A stretch of 64,000 bases of DNA from Psychroflexus longus (GCF_020164595.1 NZ_JAIQZE010000001.1:372001-436000); one strand, 5' to 3'; shown: positions 26,609-35,560, counted from the first letter of the stretch. A program made the numbers and translations. The notes: generated by a model from the sequence alone, not told the origin.

Positions 26609-28411
26609 TTAAATTTTATTTTGTTGTTCCAATTCAGCCTGGAATTCTTCCATAACTGGTTTTACAGTACTTTCAGGTATATCTTCAATTCTGATGTACA
26701 TCAAGCCATCTATTGCATTGTTGAATAAAGGATCGACATTGAAGGCTACCACTTTTGCATTTTGCTTAATATATTTTTTAATCAATACGGGCAACCTTAA
26801 GTTTCCGGGTTCTATTTCTTCGATAAATTTATCAAACTTATTCAAATTAGCCTGGGTAGAATCAAAAACAAAATCCTTATCGGCGTCCTTTAATTTAACT
26901 TTAAATTCCTTTTTTGGTCTGACGTATTGAGCTACGTAGGGATCATAATAATTGGATTTCATAAACTCAATCATCATGGATTTTGAAAAATTGGAAAACT
27001 TATTACTAATGCTTACTCCACCAATCAAGTATTTATGTTCTGGAAACCTCAGCGTACAATGCACAATGCCTTTCCAGAGTAAGAACAAAGGCATAGGTTT
27101 TTGTTGATATTCTGAAGTAATAAACGCACGTCCCATTTCAATAGACTGGCTCAGCATCTTATGTAATTCAGGCTCAAAGCGAAAAAGCTCATTCAAATAA
27201 AACCCATCAATACCGTGATTTTTATAGATGTCCCGACCCAAACCCATTCTGTAGGCTCCCGCTATTTTATTAGCCTGGTTGTCCCACAAGAACATATGCT
27301 GATAATAATTATCATACTTATCTAGATCCAAAGATTTATTGGTGCCCTCGCCCACTTGCCTAAAGGTGATTTCCCTCAACCGTCCCAGCTCCATAACAAT
27401 CTTGGGAATGTGTTTGCGTTCAGAAATAAAAACCTCATAATTATTACTGACCAAAAGCCGTCTGGATTCGTCTCTACAAGTTTGCACCTCTTTCTCCAGG
27501 GCTTCTGTCGCCATTTCTTCAGCGATAGATTTCGGCGGACGCTTCAAAGGAAATTTGATTTGTTTAGGGAAGTTCCCCAATAAGTTTTTCTTTTCAAAAG
27601 AATTCGCCAGGAAGTAAGTTTTACGTCTCAAAAAATTGGAGTAATCTGTAAGATCTTCAAAAACACTTTGATCCTGAACTGAAATCGAATTTCCAATTCT
27701 TACACGAATGGGTCTATGGCTTTGCTTTAGCATTTCTCCGGGTAATTTGGCAGTTCTTAAGCTATCGTTGAGCTTGGCCAGGCGATAAAAAGAAGCTGAA
27801 TTCCGGGCATGAAAATATACTGGAATTACAGGCACCTCCACTTTTTTAATCAATCTTATCGCCTCTGTAGACCAGGGTTTATCTACCACCCGACGATCTT
27901 CGAGATGCGTAGACACTTCACCCGCAGGAAAAACCCCAAAAGGACTCCCTGACTGAATATGAGACAAAGCTTGTTTTATACCCCCTACACTCGATTTGAC
28001 TTCTTTTCTGGATTCAAAAGGATTCACGGGCATAACGTATGGCCTCAAAGGCTCTAAGCGATGCAGCAGAAAATTGGCTACCACTTTATAATCTGGGCGT
28101 TGTTCCAGAAGTAATTTGAGCAAAATAAGTCCATCTATGGCTCCTAAGGGATGGTTGGAAATGGTGACAAAGGGACCCGTTTTAGGGATGCGCTTCAGGT
28201 CTTTTTCAGGGATTTCAAAGTGAACATCCAGGTGAAGTAAAACCGCATTGATAAATTCCACCCCTTCCAAATGCGCATACTGATCGTAAATTTCATTTAA
28301 TTCTGAAATCCGAGTGGTTTGCATGATAAAGCTGCCCATGACATTACCGAGTATTCCGAACTTTGATAAATTAAGTCCATTAGCAATTTCAGTAGCAGTG
28401 ATAAATCCCAT
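26609..28411 (-). CDS. olsF: Bifunctional acyltransferase, OlsF-like (ornithine lipid synthesis)
   Basis: The 600-residue protein joins two acyltransferases. Residues ~60-310 form a PlsC-type O-acyltransferase with the acceptor-site motif NHPLGAIDG near residue 90 and the FPAGEVSTH block near 160. Residues ~330-600 form a GNAT-like N-acyltransferase (hemolysin/OlsB type) with ITFRQVGEGTNKSLDLDKYD and GRAFITSEYQQKPMPL. This is the layout of OlsF, described as I recall in Serratia and Flavobacterium johnsoniae, where one protein acylates ornithine twice to make a phosphorus-free membrane lipid. It heads the minus-strand set with HIT and CYTH. The symbol is by architecture; I cannot prove the amino acid acceptor. 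Confidence 0.8.
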   Translation of the reverse strand: MGFITATEIANGLNLSKFGILGNVMGSFIMQTTRISELNEIYDQYAHLEGVEFINAVLLHLDVHFEIPEKDLKRIPKTGPFVTISNHPLGAIDGLILLKLLLEQRPDYKVVANFLLHRLEPLRPYVMPVNPFESRKEVKSSVGGIKQALSHIQSGSPFGVFPAGEVSTHLEDRRVVDKPWSTEAIRLIKKVEVPVIPVYFHARNSASFYRLAKLNDSLRTAKLPGEMLKQSHRPIRVRIGNSISVQDQSVFEDLTDYSNFLRRKTYFLANSFEKKNLLGNFPKQIKFPLKRPPKSIAEEMATEALEKEVQTCRDESRRLLVSNNYEVFISERKHIPKIVMELGRLREITFRQVGEGTNKSLDLDKYDNYYQHMFLWDNQANKIAGAYRMGLGRDIYKNHGIDGFYLNELFRFEPELHKMLSQSIEMGRAFITSEYQQKPMPLFLLWKGIVHCTLRFPEHKYLIGGVSISNKFSNFSKSMMIEFMKSNYYDPYVAQYVRPKKEFKVKLKDADKDFVFDSTQANLNKFDKFIEEIEPGNLRLPVLIKKYIKQNAKVVAFNVDPLFNNAIDGLMYIRIEDIPESTVKPVMEEFQAELEQQNKI

Positions 28412-28885
28412 ATCCTATCTATTTAAGGAGTAAATATACTAAAGTTTGGGATTTCGTTAAGGTATGTCTGGACTTCAAGATGATTATTAAACTGTGAAGA
28501 TTTGGGAGATTTATGTAACTAAAATTGAAAAACTGGATTTTGAAGGGGGGTTGAGAAATAATTTTCTACATAAAAACACTCAACAAACGTTAAGTGCGGT
28601 TTTCCCGTAACATAATTACGGTTGAACCGTAACTATAGAAGAATTGTTCATCATAACTTTATAAAAATAAGAATATAAGATAGTAAAAACCAAAAAAAGA
28701 TAATGCTTCTACAAGGTAGAAACACTCCCCAGTATTGACATTGAAAAACCATGTCTCTTAAGCATTTCAAAGATAAGTTTTTCATGAGGAACTCGAATTA
28801 CTTTTCTAATTAAATACTCAATAGAAAGTAAGTTTCAACCTGCTTATGTTGTTAAACTGAGTATCAATTTATTAAATACAAAAAA
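28412..28885 (+). other. Divergent spacer with palindrome and a possible decayed minus-strand frame
   Basis: The spacer separates the olsF-like gene (minus) from the small-peptide operon (plus). It holds the TTACGG palindromes described separately. On the minus strand about 28723-28840 one frame reads through some 38 codons (SIEYLIRKVIRVPH, EKLIFEMLKRHGFS) with no start at its head and a TAG at its end. I do not recognise it; it may be a decayed gene or chance. Confidence 0.35.
28605..28632. promoter_or_regulatory. Paired TTACGG palindromes, candidate operator
   Basis: TTACGGTT-G-AACCGTAA (28616-28632) is a perfect inverted repeat with one central base. Just before it, CCGTAA (28605-28610) faces TTACGG (28616-28621) as a second inverted pair. 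Two overlapping symmetric elements about 255 bp upstream of the small peptide gene suggest a binding site for a dimeric regulator. Function is inferred. Confidence 0.45.
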
Positions 28886-29139
28886 ATGAAAATTTATTTT
28901 TTGCATTAGCATTTTTATTCATTGGAGTAACTAGTTTCGCAGATGCAGATTTAAGCAAGAGTGATACTGAATTAGTAAGAAGCTGTATAGTTTCCGTAAC
29001 AAGTAGTTCGTATGATGAATTTTGTAATTGCTATACTACTGATACTGAATATCATTATTTAGGTGAAGTAGATAATAATGGATTTGGAAATTTAGATTGT
29101 CTATCAAGAGCTAGAAGATTTATGAACTTAAATTATTAA
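28886..29139 (+). pseudogene. Small secreted four-cysteine peptide with a frameshift after codon 2
   Basis: From ATG 28886 the frame gives MKIYFLH then TAG at 28907-28909. One base missing from the A-run after the start would restore MKNLFFALAFLFIGVTSFADA, a textbook signal peptide, joined in frame to about 63 residues ending at TAA 29137-29139. The mature part would hold four cysteines (RSCIVS, FCNCYT, LDCLS), enough for two disulfides. The stop lies 6 bp before the GLPGLI gene, so it is the first gene of that operon. It is either a real frameshift, a sequence error in a poly-A run, or a product with a non-standard start. The peptide family is unknown to me. Confidence 0.6.
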
Positions 29140-29145
29140 CCACTA

Positions 29146-29922
29146 ATGAAGCCCATTTTATATTTTTTCCTTTATACTTGTTCATCTTTGCTATTTAGCC
29201 AAAATTCTGTTATTGTGGAGTATGCACAAATATCTGAAACCACATACATAAAAAGTAATACAAAATCTATACTACATGCAAATAATGATATCGCAAAGCA
29301 ATCTCATTTTAAGCCTCAACTTAATCAAGAGTATGAACATGGAGCAAGTATAAACGAAAATGGAGAGATTTCAATCATCGAAAAGCCAGAAGAGTCAGAT
29401 ATAAATTGGTTCATTAATCAAAATAAGAATGAAATTTTAAAATCCGTTTCAAAAGGAAACGTTCAACAAATTATTTATGACTCAAATCTTAAATATGATT
29501 GGGAAATCACCAATGAAGTGGATAGCATTGGAAATTACCAAGTGGTAAAAGCGATTACTCATTTTAGAGGTAGAACTTTTATTGCTTGGTTTGCTCCAGA
29601 AATTCCTATTGGCTTTGGGCCTTGGAAATTATATGGTTTACCAGGTTTAATTTTAAGAATGTATGATGAAGATCAAAAATTTAATTGGATAGTTACCAAA
29701 ATCAATCTTAATGTTGAACTCACAGAAAGCGATCTTAATCCTGTTATACAAGATGATGCTTCAAAAATGACTTATGAGGAAGCAATAGGACTCTCTAAAG
29801 AACTAAGAAATGAAAAAACTAAAATAAGGAATACCAAGTTAGGAGGAAGAGGTAATAGCTTTAAAACCGTTCACCATAGAGAAGAAGACCTAGAAAGAAA
29901 ATATGAATGGGAGGAAAATTGA
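29146..29922 (+). CDS. GLPGLI family protein
   Basis: This is a 258-residue secreted protein of the GLPGLI family (TIGR01200), named for the motif seen here as LYGLPGLILRMYDED near residue 165. The signal peptide covers residues 1-18 (FFLYTCSSLLFSQN). The family is confined to Bacteroidetes, often sits in small paralogue groups next to TonB-receptor-like barrels, and has no assigned activity. The gene overlaps the following barrel gene by 20 bp, so the two are translated together. Confidence 0.9.
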   Translation: MKPILYFFLYTCSSLLFSQNSVIVEYAQISETTYIKSNTKSILHANNDIAKQSHFKPQLNQEYEHGASINENGEISIIEKPEESDINWFINQNKNEILKSVSKGNVQQIIYDSNLKYDWEITNEVDSIGNYQVVKAITHFRGRTFIAWFAPEIPIGFGPWKLYGLPGLILRMYDEDQKFNWIVTKINLNVELTESDLNPVIQDDASKMTYEEAIGLSKELRNEKTKIRNTKLGGRGNSFKTVHHREEDLERKYEWEEN

Positions 29923-32635
29923 ACTGCTATTGAAAAAGCAAAACCTATTGAATTATTTACTTACATTCCTATCTTTATTGGTAGGAATGTTTTGTTATTC
30001 CCAAACCCAAATTCAAGGTAAAGTTACCGATAGCCTAAACCAACCTATTGCTTACGCCAACGTGTTGCTTCAGGAAGCAGAAGGACATAAAATCTTTAAA
30101 TTTACCTCTACCAACCAAGATGGAAACTACCAACTTTCTATTGACAAAATAGGAACTTTAAAATTGGCATATATTTCTATGGGCTATGCCAAAAAGGAAA
30201 TCCAAGTCAACCTCAGCGGTGAGGAGTCGCTTGTGGTTAATGCTATGCTATTTGAAGAAGAATTTCAACTAGAAGAGGTCATTATACAAGACGAGCGACC
30301 TATTTCTGTAAAAAAAGATACTGTTATATTCAATGCTGATAGTTTTAGGCGTGGGACCGAGGTTGTTGTAGAGGATTTACTTAAAAACCTTCCTGGGGTT
30401 AGTGTAGAAAGCGACGGTACCATAAAAGTGGGGGATCGCGAAATTGAACGCTTGATGGTAGGCGGAGATGACTTGTTTGAAAAAGGCTATAAAGTCCTGA
30501 GTAAAAATATGACGTCGGATGCTGTGGATAAAATTGAAATTTATGATAAGTATTCTCACAATCGCTTACTAAAAGGCATAGAAGAAAGCGACCGCGTTGC
30601 CATGAATATTGAGCTCAAAGAGGATTACAAACAGCAATGGTTTGGGAATGCAGATTTAGGTGCAGGTGGTTTTGATGAGTTCTATCATAAAAACAGAGCG
30701 AACTTAATGTCCTTTGGACAGAAAAGTAAATACTATTTTTTGGCCAATTCCAATAACATAGGAGTAGATGCTATTGGAGACATAAGCCAGATGATTTGGC
30801 CTATGCGTTTTAATCAATCTGGAACTGTAGGCGATGGCGAAAGGGCAAATGCCTTGCTGGGTCTTAGTACTGATGTACCTCAACTTAAACGTGAGCGAAC
30901 TAATTTTAATGATGCGCGTTTAGTCTCTCTGAATGCAATTCATAATCTTTCTGAAAAGATGAAACTTAGAAGTATAGGTTTTTTCAATTGGGATGAACAG
31001 GACTTCTTTAGAAACCAGACCACACAGTTTGTTCTAGATGAACAAAACTTTACCAACACAGAGGATTTTTCTCTAAATAAAACAAAATTTCTAGGTTTTG
31101 GAAAACTCGATTATACCTATGATATTGAGGATAACATTATGCTGGAATACACAGGAAGTTTCAACAGTAGTGATGGAAATTCTGAGAGTAGTCTGGTGTT
31201 TAATGGTAATTCCACTTTAGAAAACTTACAAAGCGATAACCAGCTTATCGATCAAAAACTACTTTACACGCATAAGCTGAATGAAAAGGAAGTGGTGTTA
31301 CTAAGCGCTAGATATATCAATGAAGAAAGACCTCAATCTTATGTTAATAATCAATTTCTATTTGAAGATTTGTTTGAAAACACTCAAGATGCAGATGCAG
31401 TTGGTCAATCGAGTAAAAATCAAATGAATTTTTACGGCACCGAAGCTGAATATAAAAAACGCAAAGACAATGAACAGCTCATTGAGTTTATTACAGGTCT
31501 TACTTACCGAGAAGACCATTTGAGTTCTTCATTTCAACTACGTGATGAAGCCGAAAATGATATCATTTTGCCTCGAGATTTCCAGAATGAAACGACTTAT
31601 ACGGTATTGAATGCCTATGCAAAAACTAAATACCTTTATCCTGTTACAGAAGACTTAAAATTTATAGGAAATCTATCTGCTCATCAACTAGTGAATAGCT
31701 TATCTCAAAATGATTTACCAGAACAGAATCAAAGTTTATTCTATTTACAACCTAGTTTAGGTTTACGATGGAAACTTAATTCTAAAAACACATTCATAAG
31801 TAATTACACTTATTCAACCAATAATGCCTCCATTATAGATGTCTATGAAAATAATATTTTAACCAATTTCCGGGGATTCAATCGGGGTATTGCCGAGCCT
31901 ACTCAGCTGAATGCTTCCAATTACCTGCTGACGTATCGATTAGGCAATTTTGGAGATAAATTTTTTGCTAATGCTACGATCAATTATATGCAAAATCATG
32001 ATTTCTTTAGTAGCCGATCTACTATAGAGCAAGATTTTCAACTTTCTGAAAAACTTTTGATAGAAGACCAGGAACTCATTTCTGTAAACACGACTATAGA
32101 TAAATACATTAAGGCGTTTTCATCCAATTTAAAATTAAAACTCAATTATAGTCAAATCAATTTTGTCAACTTTGTCAATGCTTCAGGAGCAAGAGAAATA
32201 AATAACCAAAGCTTTGTGTATGGGCTTGAGTTAAGATCTGGATTTTTATCGGGGTTTAATTATCATCTGGGAACTGAATTTAGAACTTCAGAAGTTAAAA
32301 CCACTCAGAGCAATTTCAGAAACAGGTTTAGCAATACAGATAATTTTTCCTTTCTGGATTTGAGTTATGTCTTTTCAGATCGATTTAATATGACCTTAAA
32401 TACGGAGCGTTATTACTTCGGAAATCTGGATTCTGGCAATAACACGTATTACTTTTCAGACTTTTCGGCGATGTATATCACTAAAGACAAAGCATTGAAT
32501 TTTGGATTAAGTGCCAAAAACCTATTCAACACCCAAACCTTCACCAACTTCTCCATAAGTGATATTTCAACAAGCACAACCAGTTACAGGTTATTACCGC
32601 GGATTGTAATGCTCAATGTCAACTTTAAATTCTAA
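29903..32635 (+). CDS. TonB-receptor-like outer-membrane barrel with carboxypeptidase-like N-terminal domain
   Basis: The 910 residues begin with a signal peptide (LLTFLSLLVGMFCYSQ) and a carboxypeptidase-regulatory-like beta-sandwich (IQGKVTDSLNQPIAYANVLL). A plug-like domain follows: DLLKNLPGVSVESDGTIKVG and MVGGDDLFEKGYKVLSKNM, typical of the outer membrane beta-barrel family protein group. The rest is a large beta-barrel ending MLNVNFKF with terminal Phe. No SusD partner is present. It overlaps the GLPGLI gene; a role in moving or assembling a peptide or metal complex with GLPGLI is possible but unproven. Its TAA stop overlaps the stop of convergent mscL. Confidence 0.88.
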   Translation: MNGRKIELLLKKQNLLNYLLTFLSLLVGMFCYSQTQIQGKVTDSLNQPIAYANVLLQEAEGHKIFKFTSTNQDGNYQLSIDKIGTLKLAYISMGYAKKEIQVNLSGEESLVVNAMLFEEEFQLEEVIIQDERPISVKKDTVIFNADSFRRGTEVVVEDLLKNLPGVSVESDGTIKVGDREIERLMVGGDDLFEKGYKVLSKNMTSDAVDKIEIYDKYSHNRLLKGIEESDRVAMNIELKEDYKQQWFGNADLGAGGFDEFYHKNRANLMSFGQKSKYYFLANSNNIGVDAIGDISQMIWPMRFNQSGTVGDGERANALLGLSTDVPQLKRERTNFNDARLVSLNAIHNLSEKMKLRSIGFFNWDEQDFFRNQTTQFVLDEQNFTNTEDFSLNKTKFLGFGKLDYTYDIEDNIMLEYTGSFNSSDGNSESSLVFNGNSTLENLQSDNQLIDQKLLYTHKLNEKEVVLLSARYINEERPQSYVNNQFLFEDLFENTQDADAVGQSSKNQMNFYGTEAEYKKRKDNEQLIEFITGLTYREDHLSSSFQLRDEAENDIILPRDFQNETTYTVLNAYAKTKYLYPVTEDLKFIGNLSAHQLVNSLSQNDLPEQNQSLFYLQPSLGLRWKLNSKNTFISNYTYSTNNASIIDVYENNILTNFRGFNRGIAEPTQLNASNYLLTYRLGNFGDKFFANATINYMQNHDFFSSRSTIEQDFQLSEKLLIEDQELISVNTTIDKYIKAFSSNLKLKLNYSQINFVNFVNASGAREINNQSFVYGLELRSGFLSGFNYHLGTEFRTSEVKTTQSNFRNRFSNTDNFSFLDLSYVFSDRFNMTLNTERYYFGNLDSGNNTYYFSDFSAMYITKDKALNFGLSAKNLFNTQTFTNFSISDISTSTTSYRLLPRIVMLNVNFKF

Positions 32636-33057
32636 GACTCTTTTCGATCTTTCAATAAATCGCGGATTTCCGCCAAAAGTTGAATGTCTTTTGGGGTTGA
32701 AACAACAGGGTTGGTTTCGTCCTGAGCTTTAGTTCTGAGTCGGTTTAAACCTTTAATCACCAGAAAAATACAAAGTGCAATAATTAGAAAATCTATAGAT
32801 GTTTGAATAAAGTTGCCATAAGTTAGCTTTAAGGCTGGCTGTATGACGATTTCATCCTGAATGACTTCTTCTTTCAAAACTATATTCAATTCTTTAAAAT
32901 TGATGTTTCCTAATACCACACCGAGCAAAGGCATGATGAGGTCATTTACCAAAGAGGTCACTATCTTGCTAAAGGCAGCACCAATGATGATACCGATAGC
33001 CATGTCGAACATATTGCCTTTGATGGCAAATTCTTTAAATTCTTTAATGATTTTCAT
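32632..33057 (-). CDS. mscL: Large-conductance mechanosensitive channel MscL
   Basis: This is a 141-residue inner-membrane channel that opens at near-lytic tension. The N-terminal helix and first pore helix read FKEFAIKGNMFDMAIGIIIGAAFSKIV (in part), with the Gly/Ala-lined pore segment and the LVNDLIMPLLG signature after it. The second membrane helix is IDFLIIALCIFLVIKGLN. The C-terminal tail has the short helix AEIRDLLKDR. The stop codon interlocks with that of the convergent barrel gene. It follows lacI by 29 bp on the same strand. Confidence 0.96.
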   Translation of the reverse strand: MKIIKEFKEFAIKGNMFDMAIGIIIGAAFSKIVTSLVNDLIMPLLGVVLGNINFKELNIVLKEEVIQDEIVIQPALKLTYGNFIQTSIDFLIIALCIFLVIKGLNRLRTKAQDETNPVVSTPKDIQLLAEIRDLLKDRKES

Positions 33058-33086
33058 TTTAAATGAGTTTGAGCTTAAAATTCAGC

Positions 33087-34082
33087 TTAAGAAATATGAA
33101 TCTCAAATGGCATTTCAAAAGTCACCGGTTTGGCATCAATTTCTTTGGACTCAATACGCTTGATAAGCATTTCTGCAGCCTTTTCACCGATTTTCATGGC
33201 TTTCTGATCAATATAATTGATTTTAGGATAACTCAATAAGGCATTTTTTTCGTCTGAAAACCCTATCAACATGATTTTATTCATCATCTCAGGTTTTTCT
33301 GACTGGACAATGCTTTGAAACATGAGGGAAGAGGTGTTATCCGCTGAGATAACAGCATCAAAATCATGTAAGGAAAGAAAAGCTTTGATAAGACTGTGTG
33401 GCTGTGAAGATCCTGTAAGGTCCAATTCTAAATCTGGATCTGGCTCCAAACCATGATCTATAAGTGCTTTCTGGTAACCACCTTTTCTCAGCAAACCAAT
33501 AGGTAAGTTTTCAATAGAACTCACAAAGGCAATTTTGGTCTTTTGTTTTGAAATCAAAATTCTTGTGGCATCGTAGATAGACTTTTGATCATTAATAACA
33601 ACCTTATCGCAGTTGATTTCAGAAGTCGTTCTATCAAATAACACCAAATCTTTTTTATTGAGACTGATCTGATCCAAATGAAGAAAATCTTGTTTTGAAA
33701 GGGTTTCTGTTGACAGGGAAATTATAAAACCATCCACTCTCCCTTGTAGCATTAATTCTACGCTTTTTACTTCCTTTTTGAGCTGCTCGTGACTTACACA
33801 GATGATCGTATCATAACCTTTAATGGTTGCATACTCTTCTATACCATGAAGAACTTTTGCAAAAAAAGGGTTTAAGATATCTGGCACAACAACACCAATA
33901 GTGTTGGTTTTATTGACTTTGAGTGCGAGTGCAGTTTTATTGGGTCTGTAATTATAAAGCTCTGCCGCTTCCTTGATTCTTTTTTTGGTTTCCTCACCAA
34001 TATCTTTAGCATCATGGAGTGCCTTCGAGACTGTAGATACAGAAACGTTGAGCTGTTTAGCAAGTTCTTTTAATGTTATCAT
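33087..34082 (-). CDS. LacI family transcriptional regulator
   Basis: The 331-residue protein has an N-terminal LacI helix-turn-helix (LKELAKQLNVSVSTVSKAL, hinge helix NYRPNKTALALK) and a periplasmic-binding-like sensor domain (NTIGVVVPDILNPFFAKVL, GFSDEKNALLSYPKINYI). Such regulators bind sugars or sugar phosphates. It lies at the edge of the laminarin locus, separated from the T9SS-tailed protein by a hairpin, so it has its own or read-through transcription. Control of the locus in response to an intracellular sugar is plausible; I see no clear LacI operator in the locus spacers. Confidence 0.9.
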   Translation of the reverse strand: MITLKELAKQLNVSVSTVSKALHDAKDIGEETKKRIKEAAELYNYRPNKTALALKVNKTNTIGVVVPDILNPFFAKVLHGIEEYATIKGYDTIICVSHEQLKKEVKSVELMLQGRVDGFIISLSTETLSKQDFLHLDQISLNKKDLVLFDRTTSEINCDKVVINDQKSIYDATRILISKQKTKIAFVSSIENLPIGLLRKGGYQKALIDHGLEPDPDLELDLTGSSQPHSLIKAFLSLHDFDAVISADNTSSLMFQSIVQSEKPEMMNKIMLIGFSDEKNALLSYPKINYIDQKAMKIGEKAAEMLIKRIESKEIDAKPVTFEMPFEIHIS

Positions 34083-34095
34083 ATTGAAAAAAATA

Positions 34096-34134
34096 AAAAA
34101 GCGTATGCTCGATCATATCAAACATACGCTTTTT
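34096..34134 (-). terminator. Hairpin terminator after the T9SS-tailed protein
   Basis: AAAAAGCGTATG (34096-34107) and CATACGCTTTTT (34123-34134) form a 12-bp stem with a 15-base loop. On the minus strand the stem ends in a run of T. It lies 17 bp past the stop of the gene at 34151 and 14 bp before the lacI start. Confidence 0.75.
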
Positions 34135-34150
34135 GGCTAATTTATTGAAT

Positions 34151-35464
34151 TTATTCTTTTATTAATTTAATAGTTTTCGTCTGATCAAACTCATTCGAAA
34201 CCTTAGCTAAATACACTCCACTAGATAAACCATTCGTGTTTATCACAGCTTCTGAAGCATTCACATTTACCTCTCTCACTAAACGTCCTGTGATATTATA
34301 CACTTGAACACTTTTAATAGTCTCTGTCGTTCTAATATTCCAATCTCCTTTAGAAGGATTTGGATAAACTTTAAATTCAGCTTGAGTAAATTTATTGTTG
34401 CTTAAAGGAGTATCGCTTGAGAAATAGATATTATCAAAATAAACGATTTTAGAGTATAAATCAGATGTTGTTCCTAATTTATACTGGAAAAAAAGTGATT
34501 TATCAAAACCCAAGTTTTCGAAAAAAGATAGCGGTACATCAACACTGACCCATGAACCAACTTGTAAAGTACCATCACTTCCTCCTAATGTAAGTTCATA
34601 ATTATATTCGTTAGTTCCGCCATCGTTATCTATTAAAATAAAAAGCACTTGTTCACCCATAGATCCTGGATCAAATCTATCGTCAACGTAGTAATCGAAA
34701 TGAACTCTATCGTATTGACTTATATCAACAAGATTTGAAGGCTCTCTACCTTGGCCCCAACCTGCTGCAGAAAAGTCTATTTTTATTGTTTGATTGCCTG
34801 AAATATCAACAAATGAAGCTTCTCCAAAAGAATACTCAGGTACCCAAATGTTCGTATAATTGTTTGTATCATTATAAATGCTTAAAACATCTGAATTTGC
34901 TTCAGTTGGGTCTGGCGCAGAAACGGTAATATCTTCAATGGGCTCAGGAACTGGATCTCCGTTTGGTCCATCAATATCATCTATGTAATATGTACCAGTT
35001 GCGGTATTACCAACTCCAGCGTCTGCAAATAAGACCAGCGTTGGATAATCATTTGCTAATCCAGCTGGAAAATCAAGTGTAATGGTTTGCCATCCGTCAA
35101 TCGTGGTGTCGAAATAAAGCTCGGCAGCACCTGGACCATTAGTTGCACCTTCAAATTTCAATAAATGTGTTCTTGTAGTAGCATCTGGTGACCAAAACCT
35201 CAATGTAATCGTATTATTTGAATCGTCAGATAAATCTACATATGTAGCTAAATTAATGCTAGCTCCATCAAAATCATTCCCTGCACTGGTTAACTCTAAA
35301 ACTTGGTTTGTAGGATCTGTTGGATCTTCAACTACATTTGCTGTAGCATCATTAAAGCCAGAAAAAGAATCATCCTCTGCAACCTCAAAATCTAGCGGTA
35401 ATTCTTGAGCCATAATTCCAAAAGGAATTACCATCAATAAAAATAAATAAGTAATTTTTTTCAT
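34151..35464 (-). CDS. Secreted glycan-binding-like protein with T9SS type A sorting domain
   Basis: The protein has 437 residues. The signal peptide ends at MAQ (residue 20). Residues 21-165 form a CBM-like beta-sandwich (NTITLRFWSPDATTRTH, GTYYIDDID). Residues 192-349 form a second module starting SDVLSIYND and including YDRVHFDYYVDD and VYFDNIYF, the same module found in two other proteins of this locus. Residues 362-437 are a type IX secretion tail: FKVYPNPSKGDWNI, VYNITGRLV and TIKLIKE. It should be exported through the T9SS and bound to the cell surface. No glycosidase domain is present. It is the only T9SS-tailed protein in the window. It lies 96 bp after the cytoplasmic GH17 gene. Confidence 0.85.
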   Translation of the reverse strand: MKKITYLFLLMVIPFGIMAQELPLDFEVAEDDSFSGFNDATANVVEDPTDPTNQVLELTSAGNDFDGASINLATYVDLSDDSNNTITLRFWSPDATTRTHLLKFEGATNGPGAAELYFDTTIDGWQTITLDFPAGLANDYPTLVLFADAGVGNTATGTYYIDDIDGPNGDPVPEPIEDITVSAPDPTEANSDVLSIYNDTNNYTNIWVPEYSFGEASFVDISGNQTIKIDFSAAGWGQGREPSNLVDISQYDRVHFDYYVDDRFDPGSMGEQVLFILIDNDGGTNEYNYELTLGGSDGTLQVGSWVSVDVPLSFFENLGFDKSLFFQYKLGTTSDLYSKIVYFDNIYFSSDTPLSNNKFTQAEFKVYPNPSKGDWNIRTTETIKSVQVYNITGRLVREVNVNASEAVINTNGLSSGVYLAKVSNEFDQTKTIKLIKE

Positions 35465-35560
35465 AGTAAAAATTTAAAGGATTAATAATAATTTTCTTAA
35501 ATATAGTAATAACTACAACGCAACAGTGTTAAATTAACCCATACAAAAACTATACGCTTT

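Noticed and set aside
34096-34134. Hairpin before lacI as a LacI operator
   Set aside because: The 15-base loop, flanking T-run and position just after a stop codon fit a terminator better.
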